A stretch of 64,000 bases of DNA, taken from positions 62,001-126,000 of the forward strand of contig NZ_FSQT01000002.1 in NCBI RefSeq assembly GCF_900143515.1, read 5' to 3'. The stretch comes from Micromonospora cremea (GTDB taxonomy: Bacteria > Actinomycetota > Actinomycetes > Mycobacteriales > Micromonosporaceae). Positions 27,887 to 37,057 of this stretch are shown in pieces (position 1 is the stretch's first letter; every line of letters begins with the position of its first letter). A program made the translations under genes and the position numbers. The notes below the pieces were generated by a model. It did no database searches and was not told the DNA's origin. It saw only the letters and a program-made list of their open reading frames with translations.

Positions 27887-30502
27887 TCAGGTAGTGCGCG
27901 GGTCCTCGTCGGTCGGGTCGGGCGTCGCCGCCGGCGGGGCGCCGGACGTGCCGCCGATCAGTCGTGCCGCGTCGGTCCGACCTCGCCGCGTGCCGCTCTG
28001 GTAGGAACTCATCATCCGGCGCACCTGCTCCGGCGGGCGCGCCACGTCCTCCTCGTCGGTCTCCGTCGCCGCAGGGTCGTCGCGCAGCTCGGGCACGATG
28101 CTCGCCTGTCGGACCCGCACCGGCAGGCCCGAGTCCGTCCGGTCCGTCTCGGCCCGGGCGGGCAGCGGCCCGCCGTCCGCGCTCGGCTCGCCGACGCCGG
28201 CGCTGTCCGTTGGTCCGACGCGGTCGACCGAGGGCAGGCCGGTGGGCATCGTCGGGCCGTCCAGGGCCGGCTGACCGAGGGCGCGCCGGGCCCTGCTGGG
28301 CAGCTCCGACGACCCGGCGGCCGGCGTCGTCCGCTGGCGGGTGGGCAGGGAGGAGGCGTCCACATCGGTCCCATCGGTCTGCGCCGTCAGACTGGTGGCA
28401 TCGGTCGACACCGGCATGCCGGCCGGGACCGGCGCCGGGGCGGCCGGGGTCACCGGGTCCGGTACGTCGGGCGCCGTCGTACCCGCTGCTGCCGGTGGTG
28501 CGGCCAGCGCGAGGGTGGCCGGGCGACCGCCGTCGGCGGCGCCCACGGGGCCGACGGTCGGCGACGCGGCCAGCGGAATGGCCGGTGACCCGGCCCGCAT
28601 CGCGCCGGAGTCCTCCGGGGACGCGCCGTTCTCGGTGACCAGCTCCAGCGGGATCAGCACGACAGCGGTGGTGCCGCCGTACGCCGACTCCTTGAGCCGC
28701 ACCCGCACGCCGTGCCGCTCGGTCAGCCGGCTCACCACGTAGAGGCCGAGGCGGGCGGCGTTGGCGAGGTTCAGCTCGGACCGGTCCACGATCCGGTGGT
28801 TCGCCGCGGTTAGGTCCTCCTCGCTCATGCCGAGGCCCCGGTCCTCGATCTCGATGGCGAAACCGTTGGCGACCAGTTGGCCACGAACCTCCACCGTGGT
28901 GTGCGGCGGGGAGAACGACAGGCCGTTCTCGATCAGCTCGGCGAGCAGGTGGATGATGTCGCCGACCGCGCGGCCCGCCAGCGAGACCGGCCCGAGCGGC
29001 AGCACGTTGACCCGCGTGTAGTCCTCCACCTCGGCCACCGCGCCGCGCACCACGTCGACCATCGGCACGTTGCGCCGCCAGGCGCGGCCCGGGGTGGAGC
29101 CGGAGAGCACGATCAGGTTTTCCGCGTTGCGCCGCATCCGGGTGGCCAGGTGGTCGACCCGGAACAGGTCCTCCAGCTCCTCCGCGTCCTGTTCGCGCCG
29201 CTCCATCGCGTCCAGCAGGGTGAGCTGGCGGTGCACCAGCGCCTGGGTACGTCGGGCCAGGCTGAGGAAGACCTCGCGGACGTTGCGGCGCAGGTCGGCC
29301 TGCTCGACGGCGGTGCGCAGGGCGGTCTCCTGGACCGCGTTGAACGCCTTGCCGACCTGGCCGATCTCGTCGGTGCCGAACTCCAGGGGTGGCGCCTCGG
29401 TGGCCACGTCGACCTCCTCGCCGCGACCGAGCCGCTCGACCACGCTGGGCAGCCGCTCGTTGGCCAGGCGGAAGGCGGCGCTACGCAGCCGTTCCAGCTG
29501 CCGTACCAGGGCGCGGGCGGTGGTGATGGACACGACGATCGAGGCGATGACGGCGAGCAGACCGAGGCCGGTGGCCAGCGCCAACCGGACGACGACGCCG
29601 ATGGCGACCGGGGTCGCCCGGTCGACCACGCCGTCGCCACCGGCCAGCACGACCTCACTGATCTCGGTCAGCGCCGGAGCGGTGGTGTCGGTCCACTCCG
29701 TCGCGTTCACGGCCGGCCGGCCGGCACCACCGGCGTGCATGACCTGGGTCTCCAGGGCGGTCAGCTGGTTGAAGGTGGCGCCCGTCGACATCGTCTCGTA
29801 GCGGCGCTGGTCGGTGGCGGGGAGCCGGACCAGTGCCGAGGTGGCGACGAACTGTCGGGCGCCGACGATCCGGGTGAACTCCGCCCGCTCGGCCGTAGTG
29901 ATGCGCCCGGCGGCCAGCACGCCGGCCAGCAGCGCGTCCTCCTGGGACAGCAGCTCCCGGGACCGGTTGAGGCCGATCAGCGCGGCGGTGTCCTCGGCGA
30001 CCTGCTCGTCGTCGAGGTTGCCGAGCGCGTCGTAGACCCGGTAGATCGACTCGATCACCCCGGTGAAGGTCGCGAAGGTCTCGGCCCGGTCGATGCTCCG
30101 GCCGTCGACCGCCGTACGGGTCTTGTCCAGGTCGTTCAGCCCGGTGATGAGAGCCTTGATCCGCTGGTGGAGGGTGTCGCTGCCCAGCGCGCTGACCTGC
30201 CAGTTCTCGGTGGACTTCGTAAACTTCGCCGCCAGCTGGTCGGTGCGCTGCCGCGTCTGGGCCAGCGTGGCGCGCTGCTCGTCGTCGGGTCGACCGAGGT
30301 AGGTCAGCGACGTCCGACGCTCCAACTGCAACTGCAACAGCAGCGGCTCGGTGGGATCGAAGACCTTCGTGTCCAGGGTCTGCACGCCGAGCAGGTTGAC
30401 CCCGTCCCGGACGGTGACCCAGGCCGTGAAGCCCCAGAGCGCCACGAGTGAGACGAGCAGAGCAACGACCTTGGTACGCAGATTCGTACTGCGGGAACCC
30501 AT
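27887..30502 (-). CDS. cvnA: Conservon sensor histidine kinase-like protein CvnA
   Basis: Membrane sensor of the conservon. The ATG at 30502 has AGGGACGG upstream; longer upstream readings lack a site. The first helix is at about 10-28, then a roughly 300-residue extracellular nitrate/nitrite-sensing-type helical domain, a second helix near 325-345 (VVVRLALATGLGLLAVIASIVV), and HAMP. A DHp-like segment contains VDHLATRMRR, followed by HATPase with N-box LIENGLSFSPPH and EDRGLGMSEEDL. The final 220 residues are Pro/Ala/Thr-rich and disordered. The N terminus is 109 bp from the terpene cyclase stop, so it may read through from that operon. Confidence 0.92.
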   Translation of the reverse strand: MGSRSTNLRTKVVALLVSLVALWGFTAWVTVRDGVNLLGVQTLDTKVFDPTEPLLLQLQLERRTSLTYLGRPDDEQRATLAQTRQRTDQLAAKFTKSTENWQVSALGSDTLHQRIKALITGLNDLDKTRTAVDGRSIDRAETFATFTGVIESIYRVYDALGNLDDEQVAEDTAALIGLNRSRELLSQEDALLAGVLAAGRITTAERAEFTRIVGARQFVATSALVRLPATDQRRYETMSTGATFNQLTALETQVMHAGGAGRPAVNATEWTDTTAPALTEISEVVLAGGDGVVDRATPVAIGVVVRLALATGLGLLAVIASIVVSITTARALVRQLERLRSAAFRLANERLPSVVERLGRGEEVDVATEAPPLEFGTDEIGQVGKAFNAVQETALRTAVEQADLRRNVREVFLSLARRTQALVHRQLTLLDAMERREQDAEELEDLFRVDHLATRMRRNAENLIVLSGSTPGRAWRRNVPMVDVVRGAVAEVEDYTRVNVLPLGPVSLAGRAVGDIIHLLAELIENGLSFSPPHTTVEVRGQLVANGFAIEIEDRGLGMSEEDLTAANHRIVDRSELNLANAARLGLYVVSRLTERHGVRVRLKESAYGGTTAVVLIPLELVTENGASPEDSGAMRAGSPAIPLAASPTVGPVGAADGGRPATLALAAPPAAAGTTAPDVPDPVTPAAPAPVPAGMPVSTDATSLTAQTDGTDVDASSLPTRQRTTPAAGSSELPSRARRALGQPALDGPTMPTGLPSVDRVGPTDSAGVGEPSADGGPLPARAETDRTDSGLPVRVRQASIVPELRDDPAATETDEEDVARPPEQVRRMMSSYQSGTRRGRTDAARLIGGTSGAPPAATPDPTDEDPRTT

Positions 30503-30611
30503 TACACCGTCCCTGGCGCGACCTGTGTGATTGATCAGCAGAAGTGCGGAGTGAACGCATCGACCCCGGCGCACGCTAGCAGCGTCCGGGGTCGCGCTCA
30601 AGCGCCGCTGA

Positions 30612-32231
30612 TCATGGGACAGCCGTACGTGGCCGGAGTGGCGCCCTGTCCATGTCGTTGACCAGGTCGGATCTGGTCAGGGCCAACTGCCGGACCGCGA
30701 GAATGGCCGCACGGACGATCAGCACGGGTGTGTAGAGATCTTTGTCATGCCACAATGGAGGATGGTCGTGGTCATCGTCTGTCTCGGTCAGGTGACGCAA
30801 CCCGCGACCGATCGCCTCTCGTACGCCCGGCCCGGCTGGTCGATGGACCCCCAGCAGGACGTGCAGGGCGTACGCGGTCTCCTCCACGGTGCCGGTCCAG
30901 CGTCCCCACGTCCCGTCCGTCCGTTGGGTGGCGACCACCCAGTCAACGGCGCGGTCCACCGCCGATCCGGCGATCCCGGCCGGGGCGTACCGGTCGAGGG
31001 CTGCCACGACGCACGAGGTGGCGTAGTAGGGCGAAGCGTGCCAGCGGTCCACCCAGGAGCCGTCGGGCTGCTGCTCGTCGCCCAGCCACCCGGCCAGCGC
31101 CGCCGCACGGCCGCCGTAGCGGCTCGCGGCCGCCGACGTGTGACGGGCGTGCCAGCCGAGCGCCTCCAGCACGTGCGCGTTCGTGGTGACCGACCGCCCG
31201 TCCTCCCCCCGCCAGGTGCAGAAGTGGCTGCCGAGGTCGAAGTGGAGCAGGCTCGCCGGATCCACCGGGTGACCGAGGCGGGCGAGAGCGTAGAGAGCGA
31301 CCGAGGTGGTGTCCGCGTCGGCCGGTAGTCCTGGCCCGGTCGGCGTGCCCTGCGGCCCGAGCGCGGCGGTCAACTCGGCGATGAGCTTCGGCACGGGCCG
31401 GATCGGCACCCCCGCTCGGGCCAGGCTGCTCAGCGCCCAGGCCCGCTCGAACACCGTGATCGGCGTACAGCAGGGCACCGGTCCGTCGAGGAGGCCGACA
31501 GCCGCCCTCAGGTAGGCCAGCGCCTCCGGGTCCGTGCCGGGGGTCGCCGGGTCGCCGATCCAGGCGGCGGTGGCCGCCGGCGAGGCACCCACGGCCCCGG
31601 CGATCGGGGACACGCCGTCGTGCCGACGCGCGACCGGTCCGAGCACCTCGAAGGCGTGCAGCAGCTTCTGCGGCACCGGACGTCCGGCGCCCACCAGCGC
31701 GTGTACCGCGTCGAGCCGCCGTCGGTCCACGCCGGGCAGGGCGCGGACCCCGTCGACGATGCCCCGACCGGGGCGTGCGGCAAAGAAGGTGAGGTGGTCG
31801 TTGATCCGCTGCACCAGGGCCGCCACGATGAGGTCGGACGCCGGTGTGTCCGGGAGCGGCGTGCCCCTTCCGAGCCAGTCGGCGAGCACGCCCAGCCCGC
31901 GGCTCGCCGCGGCGGCCAGCTCGGGCCGAGAGGATCCCTGGGTGCCCCGCAGTGTGCCGAGCAGCGCCTCCACCGCGCTCACCGTCGGCACCACCGCGTA
32001 GCCGCCGGCGCCACCCCACCCGCCATCGGAACGCTGTTCGTCCAGCAGGTACCGCAGCCGCCGGTCGTGCCCGGTGAGCCACGGCGCGTCCGCGACGACC
32101 CGGCCGGTCTCGTACACCGACGGGGTGACCCGGCCCGCCGGCTCGAGCACCATGGCGGCGAGCAACTCCCGGGCCGATGCGGCCATGTCGGACTCGTTGC
32201 CGGCATCGGCGGCGGCCGGTGAGGTGGTCAC
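30612..32231 (-). CDS. Class II diterpene cyclase-like protein (DxDTT type)
   Basis: Predicted protonation-initiated cyclase of geranylgeranyl diphosphate. Motif DADTTS at 305-310 (D307 the expected general acid) matches the DxDTT variant seen in mycobacterial Rv3377c, which makes a halimane skeleton. QW-like repeats EQRSDGGWG, EQQPDGSWVDRW and TQRTDGTWGRW support the beta-gamma fold of this superfamily. 539 residues. The GTG at 32231 overlaps the upstream terpene synthase stop (GTGA). A QxxDxxW-type or other prenyl cyclase cannot be excluded, but the pairing with a class I synthase and a P450 favours diterpene formation. Skeleton is inference. Confidence 0.85.
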   Translation of the reverse strand: MTTSPAAADAGNESDMAASARELLAAMVLEPAGRVTPSVYETGRVVADAPWLTGHDRRLRYLLDEQRSDGGWGGAGGYAVVPTVSAVEALLGTLRGTQGSSRPELAAAASRGLGVLADWLGRGTPLPDTPASDLIVAALVQRINDHLTFFAARPGRGIVDGVRALPGVDRRRLDAVHALVGAGRPVPQKLLHAFEVLGPVARRHDGVSPIAGAVGASPAATAAWIGDPATPGTDPEALAYLRAAVGLLDGPVPCCTPITVFERAWALSSLARAGVPIRPVPKLIAELTAALGPQGTPTGPGLPADADTTSVALYALARLGHPVDPASLLHFDLGSHFCTWRGEDGRSVTTNAHVLEALGWHARHTSAAASRYGGRAAALAGWLGDEQQPDGSWVDRWHASPYYATSCVVAALDRYAPAGIAGSAVDRAVDWVVATQRTDGTWGRWTGTVEETAYALHVLLGVHRPAGPGVREAIGRGLRHLTETDDDHDHPPLWHDKDLYTPVLIVRAAILAVRQLALTRSDLVNDMDRAPLRPRTAVP

Positions 32232-33139
32232 AGCACGCCCCAGAAGTCGGTCGACCGGTAGAAGCCGGTGCTGAAGCCGATCTGGCGGGCGAGGTAGTCG
32301 GCCTGCACCGGGCAGCTTGCGCGCAGCGGGTCGAGCAGCTCGCGGGCGTACGCCACCAGGCCGGTGATCTGGCGCTCGATGTCGGCCCGCTCCGGCACCA
32401 ACATCAGCGCGTTGAGGTCCCCCCACCGCTGGTCGCGTTCGTAGGTCGCGAGGTCGTTGACGAGTCGGAGGATCCGCTGCACCTGGTCACTGGCCGCGAC
32501 GAGCGCGTCGAGGTGGGCCAGCGTCGCGGGATCGCCGGAGTGGATCCAGTGCACGACGTTGACCACTGTGCAGGCCAGGTTCGCCGCGTTGGCCAGGTAC
32601 TCGTCCAGGGTGGGCAGCACGCCGGTGCTGGCGGTCTGCTTCCAGTCCCACTCCCGCGCCATGGCGTCGAGCATCGTCCGCAACTCGTTCCGCCATACCG
32701 CCCCGTGGGTCGCGTACGCCGGCACGGCGGCCAGTTCGTCGTGCAATTCGGCGAGAAAGCGGCCGAGAGAGTCGTCCTCCGCCGGTTTCCCGCCCTCGGC
32801 CACGGCGAGGCAGCCCGCCGTCAACCGGTCGATCTCGTCACGGGTACGCGCCTCGTGGTCGACGAGCCAGTCGACCGCGAAGCCCCACAGCACGGCCCGG
32901 TTCGTGACGCGCAACTGGGCGAGGTCACACCAGGGCGCCCCGAATGCGATCGCCATCGCGACGTTGCCGAACAGCGCCGGGTCGAACGGTCGCGCCGGGA
33001 AGAGATCGGGGTACGCCGCAGCGCGTTCGGCCAGGTCACGTTGGCCCTTCGCGGCGAGGGCGCAGATCCGGCCCTGCTCCGCGGCCAGCGCCATCTGGTC
33101 GCTACCGGTATCCGGCAGCGACGCGAGCTCAGCGGTCAT
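32228..33139 (-). CDS. Class I terpene synthase with variant metal motifs
   Basis: Alpha-helical terpene synthase, 303 residues. In place of DDxxD the first motif reads DWLVD (90-94) followed by HEARTRDE. The NSE motif is NDLATYERD (N228, T232, D236), with Thr and Asp replacing the usual Ser and Glu. C-terminal GFYRSTDFWGV corresponds to the diphosphate-sensing RY region. It probably ionises the diphosphate made by the downstream class II enzyme. ATG overlaps the P450 stop (ATGA) and its own stop overlaps the cyclase GTG, so the three are coupled. Confidence 0.85.
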   Translation of the reverse strand: MTAELASLPDTGSDQMALAAEQGRICALAAKGQRDLAERAAAYPDLFPARPFDPALFGNVAMAIAFGAPWCDLAQLRVTNRAVLWGFAVDWLVDHEARTRDEIDRLTAGCLAVAEGGKPAEDDSLGRFLAELHDELAAVPAYATHGAVWRNELRTMLDAMAREWDWKQTASTGVLPTLDEYLANAANLACTVVNVVHWIHSGDPATLAHLDALVAASDQVQRILRLVNDLATYERDQRWGDLNALMLVPERADIERQITGLVAYARELLDPLRASCPVQADYLARQIGFSTGFYRSTDFWGVL

Positions 33140-34533
33140 GCGGAGACACTCCGTACCGGCTGCAGGGTCACCTCGACACGCTGGAGGGGCCGCAGCGCGG
33201 CCGCCACCTTGATACCGGGCAGAGCCTGCCGCTCCAGGCGGAACCGGAACCGGCTCAGGAGGGTGGCCACGATCAGCATGGCCTCCAGATAGAACAGGTG
33301 CATGCCGATGCACTGGTGTGGGCCGCCGCCGAACGGGAAATGCGCGTACCGGTGCCGGTTGCGGACCTGCTCGGGGTCGAAGCGGTCGGGGTCGAAGACC
33401 TCGGGCCGGTCCCAGAACGCGGACATCCGGTGGGTGATCAGCGGGCTGACCACGAGAGTGGCGCCGGCCTCGATGCGTACGCCGCCGATCACGTCGGCTT
33501 CCAGGGCGCGGCGCGGGAAGAGCCAGCCGATCGGATAGAGCCGCAGCAGTTCGTCGAGCACCTGTCGGGTGTAACGCAGCTCGCGCAGGTGCTCGCGCCG
33601 GACCGGAGCGTCGCCGACCACCCGGTCGATCTCCTCGTACAGTCGCTCGGCGATCTGTTCGTCCTGCGCGATGTGCGGCCAGAGCCAGGTCAGCACGCTG
33701 ATCGTGGTCTCGGTGGTGGTGGCGACCATGGAGACGGTGTCGTCACGGACCTGCCGCTCGTCGAGCCGACCGCCAGCCTCCGTGCGGCCCCGCCACAGCG
33801 TGGCGATGATGTCGTCGCCATCGGTCTCGGCCGTTCCCCGGGCGGCGCGGACGATCGGGAGCACAGTGTCGTCGATGAGTTGAACTGCCTGACGGAACGC
33901 GCGGTCGCCGGGCATCGGCATGGCCAACGGCGCCCACGGCACCAACAGCCGCGGCATCACCGACCAGGCGATCGCGTCCTGCGCCTCCATGATGCGCATC
34001 GCCTGCGGCACCGAGATCTTGTCGGCGAAGAAGACCCGCATGATCGCCGAGCAGACGATCCGAGCCTGCACGGTGCCCATGTCGACGGGCTGGCCGGCGC
34101 GGGCCGGCTCATCCAGTTCGTCGACCACTTCCTCGATCGCCTCGGCCAGCCGGTCCACCAGCGAGTCGACCCGCCGAGCGGTGAACAGCGGCTGGAGCAC
34201 GTGGCGGCTGTTCTTCCAGTAATCGCCGTCACTGAGAATGCCGTCGCCGAACAACCGCTTCAGCGGGCGCCACTGGAGACCGTCGCCGGCACGGACGTAG
34301 TTGTCGGACTTCTCGCGCAGTACCCGCTGCAGGTGCTCCGGTCGGGTGATCAGGTAGGGCCGGAACGCACCGAGGCTGAGCTTCACCACCTCGCCCTGCG
34401 ACCGCTCGCCCAACTCGACCAGGGTGCGGGCCGGATCGCGGAACAGATTGGGCACCACATGACGCAGCGGGACCGAGCCCGCCCGTCGCGGCTGAACCGG
34501 CACTGTCGGAGGTGCTGCCACGGGAACTGTCAC
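33136..34533 (-). CDS. Cytochrome P450
   Basis: Haem monooxygenase, probably oxidising the terpene made by the two downstream genes. Motifs: I-helix ATTTETT, K-helix ELLR in LDELLRLYP, FDPDRFDPE, haem loop FPFGGGPHQCIG with the Cys thiolate. It is soluble, about 465 residues. The start is uncertain: GTG 34533 directly abuts AAGGGAG, whereas GTG 34521 is 11 nt from it. First gene of the terpene operon. Redox partners are not encoded nearby. Confidence 0.92.
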   Translation of the reverse strand: MTVPVAAPPTVPVQPRRAGSVPLRHVVPNLFRDPARTLVELGERSQGEVVKLSLGAFRPYLITRPEHLQRVLREKSDNYVRAGDGLQWRPLKRLFGDGILSDGDYWKNSRHVLQPLFTARRVDSLVDRLAEAIEEVVDELDEPARAGQPVDMGTVQARIVCSAIMRVFFADKISVPQAMRIMEAQDAIAWSVMPRLLVPWAPLAMPMPGDRAFRQAVQLIDDTVLPIVRAARGTAETDGDDIIATLWRGRTEAGGRLDERQVRDDTVSMVATTTETTISVLTWLWPHIAQDEQIAERLYEEIDRVVGDAPVRREHLRELRYTRQVLDELLRLYPIGWLFPRRALEADVIGGVRIEAGATLVVSPLITHRMSAFWDRPEVFDPDRFDPEQVRNRHRYAHFPFGGGPHQCIGMHLFYLEAMLIVATLLSRFRFRLERQALPGIKVAAALRPLQRVEVTLQPVRSVSA

Positions 34534-34905
34534 TCCCTTGTGGATACTCGGTGTCGCGGAACGACTATGCGGAGTTAGGTATTCGTGGAGCATGCCACCG
34601 CTCGGTCGCCTTCCTCTAGGCGCAGTACGTGAAATTTTCACGCGCAAGGATCGCGCCCCCGCAGGATTCGGTCGGCGGGAAGTGCGCAGACCACAGATCC
34701 CGCAGGTAGCGGTGGTCGCGACCACCAGCCGGCATCCGAGGCGCTCGATAGTGACGAATATCACTCGCTACCTGTGGTGCGGGCCCGCCCAGGGACGCGC
34801 CGACTCGGCCCGGAACCCCGTCACTCGTCACCCGCACCATGCGCGCCGACCCGGCGGAACGACCGAATCCGGGCGACACCCGGCACCCTGTGCCAGGCTC
34901 TTGTC
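34534..34905. promoter_or_regulatory. Divergent promoter region with a candidate operator palindrome
   Basis: A 372-bp gap between the terpene operon and a DUF2630 gene. CGTGAAATTTTCACG (34628-34642) has perfect 7-bp arms about a central base, roughly 95 bp upstream of the P450 start. A second symmetry AGTGA-N6-TCACT lies at 34750-34765. Both look like regulator sites; neither regulator is known. Confidence 0.45.
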
Positions 34906-35154
34906 ATGGACGACAAGACCATCCTGAACCGGATCTCCGAACTGGTCGACGAGGAACACAAGCTGCGTGCGGCGGCTCAGGCCCACGAGTCGGGCACCGA
35001 GGGCGAGGCCAGCCAGCGGCTGCGCGACCTGGAGGAGTCCCTCGACCAGTGCTGGGACCTGCTGCGCCGTCGGCGGGCGGCCCGGCAGACCCACGGCGAC
35101 CCGGATTCCCAGGGCGAACGCCCCAAGCCCGAGGTGGAGCGCTACCTGCAATGA
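34906..35154 (+). CDS. DUF2630 family protein
   Basis: An 82-residue, highly charged, helical protein of the actinobacterial DUF2630 family (ILNRISELVDEEHKLR, LRDLEESLDQCWDLLRRRRAARQ). Function unknown; the heptad-like pattern suggests a small coiled-coil dimer. ATG without a clear ribosome-binding site. Confidence 0.85.
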   Translation: MDDKTILNRISELVDEEHKLRAAAQAHESGTEGEASQRLRDLEESLDQCWDLLRRRRAARQTHGDPDSQGERPKPEVERYLQ

Positions 35155-35200
35155 CCGACGCGGGGGTCGGGCGGCCGGTGGGGCCGCCCGACCGGCCCGG

Positions 35201-36133
35201 TCAGCGAACGCCCGCCTCGCGCAGCAGCTCCCCGGTCAGCGCGCCGGGATCGGCCCGCTCGGCGGCCAGCCCCCGGGCCACGAACCAGGTGCCGACCACC
35301 CGCACGTCGCGGGCCAGGAACTCGGGCCCCTGCGGGTTCGCCACCACGTCGACCACCTGCGGCAGGTCGATCACGACCAGCCGACCGTTGTGCACGAGCA
35401 GGTTGTACGGCGACAGGTCGCCGTGCGCGTAGCCGGCCCGGGCCAGCACCCGTAGCGCCTCCACCAGTTGGCCCCACAGGTCACGCAGTTCGGCCGGGTC
35501 GGGCCGCAGCTGGGCCAGCCGGGGCGCGGCCAGCCCCGACTCGGCGTCGCCGACGAACTCCAGCATCAACTCGGTGCCCCGCAGCTGCACCGGATACGGC
35601 ACGGCGATCCGGTCGTGGCCGGCGCCGATCTCCCAGAGCCGGGTCAGGGCGGCGAACTCGGCCGCGGCCCACTGCCCGGCGATCATCTGCCGGCCGAACG
35701 CCGTCCGGCCGGCCATCGCGCGGTTCTCGCGGGACCGGCGTACCCGCCGGCCCTCCAGGTAGCCGGCGTCCCGGTGGAACAGCCGGTGCTCAGGATCCCG
35801 GTAGCGCTTGACCGCCAGCAGGCAGGACCGGTCCGTGTCGGGCACCGCCCGGCGGACCAGGTGCACGTCCGCCTCCTTGCCGGTCTTCAGCACACCCAGC
35901 TCAGTGTCCTTGGCGGCCAGCTCGGTGACCAGCCAGTCCGGGTACGGCTGCGGGCCGTGCACGGCGTCGTCCCAGGACGACCAGCGGTCGCCGGTGTCCG
36001 GGTCAGGTTCGCCGTCGGGGTCGGCGGGCGGCTCGGTGGGCCGCCCGCGCTTCAGAAACTGCGGTTCGTCGTCGTCGAAGCGACTTTTGCCGCGGGTCCG
36101 GCGCTCCAGCGCCGGAAGGTCGTGATCGCGCAC
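35201..36133 (-). CDS. RIO-type serine/threonine protein kinase
   Basis: Atypical protein kinase resembling RIO1. LGVLKTGKEADVHLVRR gives the flexible P-loop, LLAVKRYR the ATP lysine, HGDLSPYNLLVHNGRLVVIDLPQ the catalytic loop and metal Asp. The N-terminal 60 residues are charged and probably disordered. 310 residues, GTG start with weak ribosome-binding site. Bacterial RIO kinases lack known substrates; a role in ribosome assembly is only by analogy. Confidence 0.9.
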   Translation of the reverse strand: MRDHDLPALERRTRGKSRFDDDEPQFLKRGRPTEPPADPDGEPDPDTGDRWSSWDDAVHGPQPYPDWLVTELAAKDTELGVLKTGKEADVHLVRRAVPDTDRSCLLAVKRYRDPEHRLFHRDAGYLEGRRVRRSRENRAMAGRTAFGRQMIAGQWAAAEFAALTRLWEIGAGHDRIAVPYPVQLRGTELMLEFVGDAESGLAAPRLAQLRPDPAELRDLWGQLVEALRVLARAGYAHGDLSPYNLLVHNGRLVVIDLPQVVDVVANPQGPEFLARDVRVVGTWFVARGLAAERADPGALTGELLREAGVR

Positions 36134-36347
36134 TGTGGTGAGGTTCCCTTGGTCGAGGCTGATGAAGGCAGCTGGAAGCGACCTGCGAAGACGGCCATGA
36201 CCGACCCCCTCTCCTCGACCGGGTGTACGCCCGGGTGCACGATGCGCCGACCATGTTCGCCGTCGCCCGGCAGCCGGTCAACCGAATTACCGAAACGCCG
36301 CCACGGGCGGCCCGAGCCCGAGCGGCGGCACGCGCGCGGGGCGCCCC

Positions 36348-36992
36348 TCAGCCGCCGAGCACGGTGGCGACCGCGGCGATCAGCCCGTCCACCGATCGGC
36401 TCGGCGCGAACCGGGTGTCCGACCAGGTACGCCCCCGGTGCAGCCAGACGCTGGGCAGCCCAACCGCGGCAGCGCCGCCGATGTCCGCCTCCGGGCTGTC
36501 GCCGACGACCCAGGCGCCGCGCAGCGGCATCCGGACCCGCTGCGCGGCGAGCGCGAAGATCCGCGGGTTCGGCTTGCTGACCCCGGCCTCCTCGGAGATC
36601 ACCCAGTCGGCCACGTAGCGGTCCAGGCCGGTCTGGCGGATCTTCGCTTCCTCCACGCGTACCGTGCCGTTGCAGACGACCACCGGCACCCAGCCGGCGT
36701 CGTCGGCGATCCGCAGGGCGCAGGCGGTCAGCGGATCGAGCCGGGTCTGCGCCACCACCCCGTCGTGCAGCTCCTCCACCAGGTCGATCGAGGGGATGCG
36801 CAGCTCGTAGCGGTCCCGGATGGCGTCCGCCAGGTCCCAGCGGTCGGTCAACCCGTCGGCGTCGATCGAGATCAGCCAGTCGATGTCGGTGGGGGGCGCG
36901 CCGATGCCGTCCAGGAAGCGCTCACCCCAGCGGCGGAACGGCCCGGCCCGATCCAGCAGGGTGTTGTCCAGGTCCAGCAGGAGCAGTGGCAC
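36348..36992 (-). CDS. HAD-superfamily hydrolase
   Basis: Phosphatase-type hydrolase: motif I LLDLDNTLLDR, motif II VVCNGT, motif III Lys in SKPNPRIF, motif IV GDSPEADI. The cap is helical, as in subfamily IA members such as phosphoglycolate phosphatase. 214 residues; substrate unknown. The 214 bp upstream of the adjacent RIO kinase gene (36134-36347) show nothing recognisable. Confidence 0.9.
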   Translation of the reverse strand: MPLLLLDLDNTLLDRAGPFRRWGERFLDGIGAPPTDIDWLISIDADGLTDRWDLADAIRDRYELRIPSIDLVEELHDGVVAQTRLDPLTACALRIADDAGWVPVVVCNGTVRVEEAKIRQTGLDRYVADWVISEEAGVSKPNPRIFALAAQRVRMPLRGAWVVGDSPEADIGGAAAVGLPSVWLHRGRTWSDTRFAPSRSVDGLIAAVATVLGG

Positions 36993-37057
36993 TCGGGCAC
37001 CCTACGGGACCGACGTGTCCGCCAACAGGTCCGGCGGGTGCCGACCTGACGGGGGGC

